A DNA stretch of 64,000 bases. Origin: Hydractinia symbiolongicarpus (Eukaryota; Cnidaria; Hydrozoa; Anthoathecata; Hydractiniidae). The translations under genes were made by a program, and so were the position numbers. The notes beneath the pieces were generated by a model. The model did not search any database, was not told where the DNA came from, and worked only from the letters and a program-made list of their open reading frames with translations. The DNA is taken from contig NC_079886.1 of assembly GCF_029227915.1 (NCBI RefSeq), positions 12,237,501 through 12,301,500 of the forward strand, in the 5' to 3' direction. Below are positions 54,501 to 64,000 of the stretch, piece by piece; the first letter of the stretch is position 1, and every line of letters begins with the position of its first letter.

Positions 54501-57500
54501 CCATTGGACTAGTCCTTTCAGTCTCAATGCGCTACAACGTCCCAAGTCGCTTTTATTAGCGCCGCTTCCTTACAACACTCTTAACTACGTGCATCTTCCT
54601 ATAAAGACTGTAACATGGCTTTTTGCAGTCTAATAAAGGCCTCATACGTAATTAACGTGGTTCCATCTGCCTGTGCAGGTTACCATTGCACTGTTCTTTC
54701 CAATATCATGCGCTACCACGTCCCAAGTCCTTCTCATTGGCGCCGTTGCCTTAGAACACTCTTAACTACGTGCACAGTCCTATAAAGACCGTAATATGGC
54801 CTTTTGCAGTCTAATAAAAGCCTCACACGTAAATCACGTGGTTCCATCTGCCTGCGCAGGTTACCATTGCACTATTCCATCCAGTGTTAATGCGCTACCA
54901 CGTCCCAAGTCGTTTTCATTAGCGCCGTTGCCTTACAACACTCTTAACTAGGTGCACAGTCCTATAAAGGCTGTAATATAGCCTTTTGCAGTCTAATAAA
55001 GGCCTGACACGTAAATCACGTGCTTCCATCTGCCTGCGCAGGTTACCATTGGCCTAGTCCTTCCAGTCTCAATGCGCTACAACGTCCCAAGTCCTTCTCA
55101 TTGGCGCCGTTGCCTTAGAACGCTCTTAACTACGTGCACAGTCCTATAAAGACCGTAATATGGCCTTTTGCAGTCTAATAAAAGCCTCACACGTAAATCA
55201 CGTGGTTCCATCTGCCTGCGCAGGTTACCATTGCACTATTCATTCCAGTCTCAATGCGCTACAACGTCCCAAGACGTTTTCATTATCGCCATTGCATTAG
55301 AATACTCTTAACTACGTGCACAGTCCTATAAAGGCTGTAATATGGCTTTTGCAGTCTAACAAAAGCCTCACACGTAAATCACGTGGTTCCATCTGCCTGC
55401 GCAGGTTACCATTGGACTATTCCTTACAGTCTCAATGTGCTAAAACGGCCCAAGTCGTTTTCATTAGCGCTGTTGCCTTACAACACTATTAACTGCGTGC
55501 ACAGTCCTATAAAGGCTGTAATATTCCCTTTTGCAGTCTAATAAAGGCCTCGCACGTAAATCACGTGGTTTCACCTGTCTGCGCAGGTTACCATTGGACT
55601 AGTCCTTACAGTCTCAATGTGCTACAACGTCCCAAGTCGTTTTCATTAGCGCCATTGCCTTACAACACTTTTAACTACGTGCACAGTCCTATAAAGACCG
55701 TAATATGGCCTTTTGCAGTCTAATAAAAGCCTGGCACGTAAATCACGCGGTTTTACCTGTCTGCGCAGGTTACCATTGGACTAGTCCTTCCAGTCTCAAT
55801 GCGCTACAACGTCCCAAGTCCTTCTCATTGGCGCCGTTGCCTTAGAACACTCTTAACTACGTGCACAGTCCTATAAAGACCGTAATATGGCCTTTTGCAG
55901 TCTAATAAAAGTATCACACGTAAATCACGTGGTTCCATCTGCCTGCGCAGGTTACCATTGCACTATTCCATCCAGTCTCAATGCGCTACCACGTCCCAAG
56001 TCGTTTTCATTAGCGCTGTTGCCTTACAACACTCTTAACTACGGTAACAGTCCTATAAAGGCTGCAATATGACCTTTTGCAGTCTAATAAAAGCCTCGCA
56101 CGTAAATCACGTGGTTTCACCTGCCTGCACAGGTTACCATTGGACTAGTCCTTTCAGTCTCAATGCGCTACAACGTCCCAAGTCGCTTTTATTAGCGCCG
56201 CTTCCTTACAACACTCTTAACTACGTGCATCTTCCTATAAAGACTGTAACATGGCTTTTTGCAGTCTAATAAAGGCCTCATACGTAATTAACGTGGTTCC
56301 ATCTGCCTGTGCAGGTTACCATTGCACTGTTCTTTCCAATATCATGCGCTACCACGTCCCAAGTCCTTCTCATTGGCGCCGTTGCCTTAGAACACTCTTA
56401 ACTACGTGCACAGTCCTATAAAGACCGTAATATGGCCTTTTGCAGTCTAATAAAAGCCTCACACGTAAATCACGTGGTTCCATCTGCCTGCGCAGGTTAC
56501 CATTGCACTATTCCATCCAGTGTTAATGCGCTACCACGTCCCAAGTCGTTTTCATTAGCGCCGTTGCCTTACAACACTCTTAACTAGGTGCACAGTCCTA
56601 TAAAGGCTGTAATATAGCCTTTTGCAGTCTAATAAAGGCCTGACACGTAAATCACGTGCTTCCATCTGCCTGCGCAGGTTACCATTGGCCTAGTCCTTCC
56701 AGTCTCAATGCGCTACAACGTCCCAAGTCCTTCTCATTGGCGCCGTTGCCTTAGAACGCTCTTAACTACGTGCACAGTCCTATAAAGACCGTAATATGGC
56801 CTTTTGCAGTCTAATAAAAGCCTCACACGTAAATCACGTGGTTCCATCTGCCTGCGCAGGTTACCATTGCACTATTCCTTCCAGTCTCAATGCGCTACAA
56901 CGTCCCAAGACGTTTTCATTATCGCCATTGCATTAGAATACTCTTAACTACGTGCACAGTCCTATAAAGGCTGTAATATGGCTTTTGCAGTCTAACAAAA
57001 GCCTCACACGTAAATCACGTGGTTCCATCTGCCTGCGCAGGTTACCATTGGACTATTCCTTACAGTCTCAATGTGCTAAAACGGCCCAAGTCGTTTTCAT
57101 TAGCGCTGTTGCCTTACAACACTATTAACTGCGTGCACAGTCCTATAAAGGCTGTAATATTCCCTTTTGCAGTCTAATAAAGGCCTCGCACGTAAATCAC
57201 GTGGTTTCACCTGTCTGCGCAGGTTACCATTGGACTAGTCCTTACAGTCTCAATGTGCTACAACGTCCCAAGTCGTTTTCATTAGCGCCATTGCCTTACA
57301 ACACTTTTAACTACGTGCACAGTCCTATAAAGACCGTAATATGGCCTTTTGCAGTCTAATAAAAGCCTGGCACGTAAATCACGCGGTTTTACCTGTCTGC
57401 GCAGGTTACCATTGGACTAGTCCTTTCAGTCTCAATGCGCTACAACGTCCCAAGTCGTTTTCATTAGTGCCATTGCATTAGAACACTCTTAACTACGTGC

Positions 57501-60250
57501 ACAGTCCTATAAAGGCTGTAATATTGCTTTTTGCAGTCTAATAAAGGCCTGACACGTAAATCACGTGCTTCCATCTGCCTGCGCAGGTTACCATTGGCCT
57601 AGTCCTTTCAGTCTCAATGCGCTACAACGTCCCAAGTCCTTCTCATTGGCGCCGTTGCCTTAGAACACTCTTAACTACGTGCACAGTCCTATAAAGACCG
57701 TAATATGGCCTTTTGCAGTCTAATAAAAGCCTCTCACGTAAATCACGTGGTTCAATCTGCCTGCGCAGGTTACCATTGCACTATTCCATCCAGTGTTAAT
57801 GCGCTACCACGTCCCAAGTCGTTTTCATTAGCGCCGTTGCCTTACAACACTCTTAACTAGGTGCACAGTCTTATAAAGGCTGAAATATAGCCTTTTGCAG
57901 TCTAATAAAGGCCTGACACGTAAATCACGTGCTTCCATCTGCCTGCGCAGGTTACCATTGGCCTAGTCCTTCCAGTCTCAATGCGCTACAACGTCCCAAG
58001 TCCTTCTCATTGGTGCCGTTGCCTTAGAACACTCTTAACTACGTGCACAGTCCTATAAAGACCGTAATATGGCCTTTTGCAGTCTAATAAAAGTATCACA
58101 CGTAAATCACGTGGTTCCATCTGCCTGCGCAGGTTACCATTGCACTATTCCATCCAGTCTCAATGCGCTACCACGTCCCAAGTCGTTTTCATTAGCGCTG
58201 TTGCCTTACAACACTCTTAACTACGGTAACAGTCCTATAAAGGCTGCAATATGGCCTTTTGCAGTCTAATAAAAGCCTCGCACGTAAATCACGTGGTTTC
58301 ACCTGCCTGCACAGGTTACCATTGGACTAGTCCTTTCAGTCTCAATGCGCTACAACGTCCCAAGTCGCTTTTATTAGCGCCGCTTCCTTACAACACTCTT
58401 AACTACGTGCATCTTCCTATAAAGACTGTAACATGGCTTTTTGCAGTCTAATAAAGGCCTCATACGTAATTAACGTGGTTCCATCTGCCTGTGCAGGTTA
58501 CCATTGCACTGTTCTTTCCAATATCATGCGCTACCACGTCCCAAGTCGGTTTCATTGGCGCCGTTGCCTTAGAACACTCTTAACTACGTGCACAAACCTA
58601 TAAAGACCGTAATATGGCCTTTTGCAGTCTAATAAAAGCCTCACACGTAAATCACGTGGTTCCATCTGCCTGCGCAGGTTACCATTGCACTATTCCATCC
58701 AGTCTCAATGCGCTACCACGTCCCAAGTCGTTTTCATTAGCGCTGTTGCCTTACAACACTCTTAACTACGTGAACAGTCCTATAAAGGCTGCAATATGGC
58801 CTTTTGCAGTCTAATAAAAGCCTCGCACGTAAATCACGTGGTTTCACCTGCCTGCACAGGTTACCATTGGACTAGTCCTTTTAGTCTCAATGCGCTACAA
58901 CGTCCCAAGTCGTTTTTATTAGCGCCGCTGCCTTACAACACTCTTAACTACGTGCATCGTCCTATAAAGACCGTAATATGGCCTTTTGCAGTCTAATAAA
59001 GGCCTCACACGTAAATCACGTGGTTCCATCTGCCTGCGCAAGTTACCATTGCACTATTCCATCCAGTCTCAATGCGCTACCACGTCCCAAGTCGGTTTTA
59101 TTAGCGCTGTTGCCTTACAACACTCTTAACTACGTGAACAGTCCTATAAAGGCTGCAATATGGCCTTTTGCAGTCTAATAAAAGCCTCGCACGTAAATCA
59201 CGTGGTTTCACCTGCATTCACAGGTTACCATTGGACTAGTCCTTTCAGTCTCAATGCGCTACAACGTCCCAAGTCCTTCTCATTGGCGCCGTTGCCTTTG
59301 AACACTCTTAACTACGTGCACAGTCCTATAAAGACCGTAATATGGCCTTTTGCAGTCTAATAAAAGCCTCACACGTAAATCACGTGGTTCCATCTGCCTG
59401 CGCAGGTTACCATTGCACTATTCCATCCAGTGTCAATGCGCTACCACGTCCCAAGTCGTTTTCATTAGCGCCGTTGCCTTACAACACTCTTAACTACGTG
59501 CACATTCCTATAAAGGCTGTAATATAGCCTTTTGCAGTCTAATAAAGGCCTGACACGTAAATCACGTGCTTCCATCTGCCTGCGCAGGTTACCATTGGCC
59601 TAGTCCTTCCAGTCTCAATGCGCTACAACGTCCCAAGTCCTTCTCATTGGCGCCGTTGCCTTAGAACACTCTTAACTACGTGCACAGTCCTATAAAGACC
59701 GTAATATGGCCTTTTGCAGTCTAATAAAAGCCTCACACGTAAATCACGTGGTTCCATCTGCCTGCGCAGGTTACCATTGCACTATTCCATCCAGTCTCAA
59801 TGCGCTACCACGTCCCAAGTCGTTTTCATTAGCGCTGTTGCCTTACAACACTCTTAACTACGGGAACAGTCCTATAAAGGCTGCAATATGGCCTTTTGCA
59901 GTCTAATAAAAGCCTCGCCCGTAAATCACGTGGTTTCACCTGCCTGCACAGGTTACCATTGGACTAGTCCTTTCAGTCTCAATGCGCTACAACGTCCCAA
60001 GTCGCTTTTATTAGCGCCGCTGCCTTACAACACTCTTAACAACGTGCATCGTCCTATAAAGACTGTAACATGGCCTTTTGCAGTCTAATAAAGGCCTCAT
60101 ATGTAATTAACGTGGTTCCATCTGCCTGTGCAGGTTACCATTGCACTGTTCTTTCCAATATCTTGCGCTACCACGTCCCAAGTCCTTCTCATTGGCGCCG
60201 TTGCCTTAGAACACTCTTAACTACGGGAACAGTCCTATAAAGGCTGCAAT

Positions 60251-61090
60251 ATGGCCTTTTGCAGTCTAATAAAAGCCTCGCCCGTAAATCACGTGGTTTC
60301 ACCTGCCTGCACAGGTTACCATTGGACTAGTCCTTTCAGTCTCAATGCGCTACAACGTCCCAAGTCGCTTTTATTAGCGCCGCTGCCTTACAACACTCTT
60401 AACAACGTGCATCGTCCTATAAAGACTGTAACATGGCCTTTTGCAGTCTAATAAAAGCCTCACACGTAAATCACGTGGTTCCATCTGCCTGCGCAGGTTA
60501 CCATTGCACTATTCCATCCAGTGTCAATGCGCTACCACGTCCCAAGTCGTTTTCATTAGCGCTATTGCCTTACAACACTCTTAACTACGTGAACAGTCCT
60601 ATAAAGGCTGCAATATGGCCTTTTGCAGTCTAATAAAAGCCTCGCACGTAAATCACGTGGTTTCACCTTCCTGCACAGTTTACCATTGGACTAGTCCTTT
60701 CAGTCTCAATGCGCTAAAATGTCCCAAGTCGTTTTTATTAGCGCCGCTGCCTTACAACACTCTTAACTACGTGCATCGTCCTATAAAGACTGTAACATGG
60801 CCTTTTGCAGTCTAATAAAGGCCTCATACGTAATTAACGTGGTTCCATCTGCCTGTGCAGGTTACCATTGCACTGTTCTTTCCAATATCATGCGCTACCA
60901 CGTCCCAAGTCCTTGTCATTGGCGCCGTTGCCTTAGAACACTCTTAACTACGTGCACAGTCCTATAAAGACCGTAATATGGCCTTTTGCAGTCTAATAAA
61001 AGCCTCACACGTAAATCACGTGGTTCCATCTGCCTGCGCAGGTTACCATTGCACTATTCCATCCAGTCTCAATGCGCTACCACGTCCCAA
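60251..61090 (+). repeat. Block duplicated 2,910 bp downstream (63161-64000)
   Basis: Monomers at 60251, 60433, 60615 and 60978 recur at 63161, 63343, 63525 and about 63888, including shared rare variants such as GCTAAAATGTCCCAAG and CCTTGTCATTGGCGCC. The copy runs off the window, so its full length is unknown. Confidence 0.8.
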
Positions 61091-64000
61091 GTCGTTTTCA
61101 TTAGCGCTGTTGCCTTACAACACTCTTAACTACGTGAACATTCCTATAAAGGCTGCAATATGGCCTTTTGCAGTCTAATAAAAGCCTCGCATGTAAATCA
61201 CGTGGTTTCACCTGCCTGCACAGGTTACCATTGGACTAGTCCTTTCAGTCTCAATGCGCTACAACGTCCCAAGTCGTTTTTATTAGCGCCGCTGCCTTAC
61301 AACACTCTTAACTACGTGCATCGTCCTATAAAGACCGTAATATGGCCTTTTGCAGTCTAATAAAGGCCTCACACGTAAATCACGTGGTTCCATCTGCCTG
61401 CGCAGGTTACCATTGCACTATTCCATCCAGTCTCAATGCGCTACCACGTCCCAAGTCGGTTTCATTAGCGCTGTTGCCTTACAAAACTCTTAACTACGTG
61501 AACAGTCCTATAAAGGGTGTAATACAGCCTTTTGCAGTCTAGTAAAGGCCTAACACGTAAATCACGTGGTTCCATCTGCCTGTGCAGGTTACCATTGGCC
61601 TAGTCCTTCCAGTCTCAATGCACTACAACGTCCCAAGTCGATTTCCTTAACGCCGTCGCTTTAGAACACTCTTAACTACGTGCATAGTCCTATAAAGGCT
61701 GTAATATGGCCTTTTGCAGTCTAATAAAAGCCTCACACGTAAATCACGTGGTTCCATCTGCCTGCGCAGGTTACCATTGCACTAGTCCTTTCAGTCTAAA
61801 TGCGCTACAACGTCCCAAGTCGTTTTCATTAGCGCGATTGCATTAAAACACTCTTAACTACGTGCACAGTCCTATAAAGGCTGTAATATGGCTTTTGCAG
61901 TCTAACAAAAGCCTCACACGTGAATCACGTGGTTCCATCTGCCTGGGCAGGTTACCATTGGACTATTCCTTACAGTCTCAATGTGCTACGACGTCCCAAG
62001 TCTTCTTCATTAGCGCTGTTGCCATTATAACACTATTAACTGCGTGCACAGTCCAATACAGGCTGTAATATTGCCTTTTGCAGTCTAATAAAGGCCTCGC
62101 ACGTAAATCACGTGGTTTCACCTGTCTGCGCAGGTTACCATTGGACTAGTCCTTGCAGTATCAATGTGCTACAACGTCCAAAGTCGTTTTCATTAGCGCC
62201 GTTGCCTTACAACACTCTTAACTACGTGCACAGTCCTATAAAGGCTGTAGTATGGCCTTCTGTAGTCTAATAAAGGCCTTGCACGTAAATCACGTCGTTT
62301 CACCTGTCTGCGCAGGTTACGATTGGACTAGTCCTTTCAGTCTCAATATGCTACAACGTCCCAAGTCGTTTTCATTGGCGCTGTGGCCTTAGAACTGTCT
62401 TAACTACGTGCACAGTCCTATAAAGGCTGTAATATGGTCTTTTGCAGTCTAATAAAGGCCTTGCACGTAAATCACGTGGTTTCACCTGTCTGCGCAGATT
62501 ACCATTGGACTAGTCCTTACAGACTCAATGTGCCACAACGTCCCAAGTCGTTTTCATTAGCGCTGTTGCCTTACAACAGTCCTAACTACGTGCACAGTCT
62601 TATAAAGGCTGTAATATGGCCTTTTGCAGTCTAATAAAGGCCTCGCACGTAAATCACGTGGTTCCATCTGCCTGCGCAGGTTACCATTGCACTATTCCAT
62701 CCAGTCTCAATGCGCTACCACGTCCCAAGTCGTTTTCATTAGCGCTGTTGCCTTACTACACTCTTAACTACGTGAACAGTCCTATAAAGGCTGCAATATG
62801 GCCTTTTGCAGTCTAATAAAAGCATGGCACGTAAATCACGTGGTTTCACCTGCCTGCACAGGTTACCATTGGACTAGTCCTTTCAGTCTCAATGCGCTAC
62901 AACGTCCCAAGTCGCTTTTATTAGCGCCGCTGCCTTACAACACTCTTAACAACGTGCATCGTCCTATAAAGACTGTAACATGGCCTTTTGCAGTCTAATA
63001 AAGGCCTCATATGTAATTAACGTGGTTCCATCTGCCTGTGCAGGTTACCATTGCACTGTTCTTTCCAATATCTTGCGCTACCACGTCCCAAGTCCTTCTC
63101 ATTGGCGCCGTTGCCTTAGAACACTCTTAACTACGGGAACAGTCCTATAAAGGCTGCAATATGGCCTTTTGCAGTCTAATAAAAGCCTCGCCCGTAAATC
63201 ACGTGGTTTCACCTGCCTGCACAGGTTACCATTGGACTAGTCCTTTCAGTCTCAATGCGCTACAACGTCCCAAGTCGCTTTTATTAGCGCCGCTGCCTTA
63301 CAACACTCTTAACAACGTGCATCGTCCTATAAAGACTGTAACATGGCCTTTTGCAGTCTAATAAAAGCCTCACACGTAAATCACGTGGTTCCATCTGCCT
63401 GCGCAGGTTACCATTGCACTATTCCATCCAGTGTCAATGCGCTACCACGTCCCAAGTCGTTTTCATTAGCGCTATTGCCTTACAACACTCTTAACTACGT
63501 GAACAGTCCTATAAAGGCTGCAATATGGCCTTTTGCAGTCTAATAAAAGCCTCGCACGTAAATCACGTGGTTTCACCTGCCTGCACAGTTTACCATTGGA
63601 CTAGTCCTTTCAGTCTCAATGCGCTAAAATGTCCCAAGTCGTTTTTATTAGCGCCGCTGCCTTACAACACTCTTAACTACGTGCATCGTCCTATAAAGAC
63701 TGTAACATGGCCTTTTGCAGTCTAATAAAGGCCTCATACGTAATTAACGTGGTTCCATCTGCCTGTGCAGGTTACCATTGCACTGTTCTTTCCAATATCA
63801 TGCGCTACCACGTCCCAAGTCCTTGTCATTGGCGCCGTTGCCTTAGAACACTCTTAACTACGTGCACAGTCCTATAAAGACCGTAATATGGCCTTTTGCA
63901 GTCTAATAAAAGCCTCACACGTAAATCACGTGGTTCCATCTGCCTGCGCAGGTTACCATTGCACTATTCCATCCAGTCTCAATGCGCTACCACGTCCCAA

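Larger units (their letters stand above)
26816..64000 (+). repeat. Satellite array, monomer about 182 bp, about 200 copies
   Basis: The unit, taken from GCCTTTTGCAGTCTAATAAA, recurs every 182 bp in one orientation to the end of the window. Constant landmarks are CACGTAAATCACGTGG, TCTGCCTGCGCAGGTTACC, AGTCTCAATGCGCTACAACG, TCCCAAGTCGTTTTCATTAG, AACACTCTTAACTACGTGCA and CAGTCCTATAAAGGCTG. Subfamilies differ, for example CCTATAAAGG versus CCTATAAAGACC, GCGCAGG versus GTGCAGG, and ACGTAATTAACG in place of ACGTAAATCACG. About 37 kb lie in the window and the array continues beyond it. The 182-bp length is near a nucleosome repeat. Each monomer holds a 66-codon frame that overlaps the next by 19 bp; this follows from the repeat and is not coding evidence. 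Confidence 0.98.

Noticed and set aside
26816-64000. Dozens of 66-codon plus-strand ORFs, one per monomer
   Set aside because: They follow directly from the 182-bp repeat (each overlaps the next by 19 bp because 182 is not a multiple of three). Many monomers lack the frame, and there is no start-context or protein-family support.
26816-64000. Possible CRISPR-like array
   Set aside because: The whole unit repeats without unique spacers, monomers are 182 bp, and the host is a eukaryote.

Overview
This is eukaryotic, AT-rich nuclear DNA, most likely from an early-branching animal; a cnidarian is my best guess. The guess rests on the mix of elements: a protein-primed-polymerase Maverick/Polinton, a Penelope-like element with a GIY-YIG domain, a tRNA-derived SINE, an alpha-kinase exon and a very large tandem satellite. 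No rRNA, standard tRNA, CRISPR array or bacterial operon is present. Species cannot be settled from the sequence alone.

Region 1 (1-4672) is mostly non-coding flank. It holds a faint LTR-retrotransposon pol scrap (1723-1923), a probable C-terminal exon of an alpha-kinase (about 3690-4154), and repeats that reappear on the far side of the Polinton.

Region 2 (4673-20464) is a complete but dead Maverick/Polinton of about 15.8 kb with terminal inverted repeats (TIRs) of about 430-480 bp. Left to right it carries: protein-primed DNA polymerase B (+), five or six small plus-strand genes, an FtsK/A32-type packaging ATPase (+), a BRO/KilA-like coiled-coil gene (+), the retroviral-type integrase (-), a tail-anchored membrane protein (-), the probable major capsid protein (-), a divergent plus-strand trio (one unknown, one coiled coil, one membrane protein), a large membrane-anchored late protein (-), a probable penton/minor capsid protein (+) with a coiled-coil/membrane gene (+), three small minus-strand genes, and two minus-strand genes made of 24-residue repeats. 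Nearly all long genes have frameshifts or stops, while most short ones are still open. The TIRs reach into the coding sequence of both terminal genes, so the polymerase and the repeat protein share one N-terminal SAP-like module and one upstream region. An AATAA(A) motif sits just before the start codon of many of its genes. The element landed in a dispersed repeat whose uninterrupted paralogue lies at about 625-915, giving an internal empty-site control.

Region 3 (20465-26815) is a transposon graveyard: the other half of the split target repeat, an inverted copy of the left-flank repeat, an element carrying about 39 ACGG units, a Penelope-like remnant, a retroelement ORF split by a tRNA-derived SINE, an exon-like segment resembling an OTU-type domain with its cysteine replaced, and a 21-bp minisatellite.

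Region 4 (about 26816-64000, running off the window) is a satellite array of about 37 kb with a monomer of about 182 bp, roughly 200 copies, all in one orientation. It has higher-order repeats (an 11-monomer, 2002-bp unit), long-range block duplications (offsets near 16.2 kb, 14.5 kb and 2.9 kb), degenerate monomers at its left edge and two identically truncated monomers. The many 66-residue ORFs there are by-products of the repeat, not genes.
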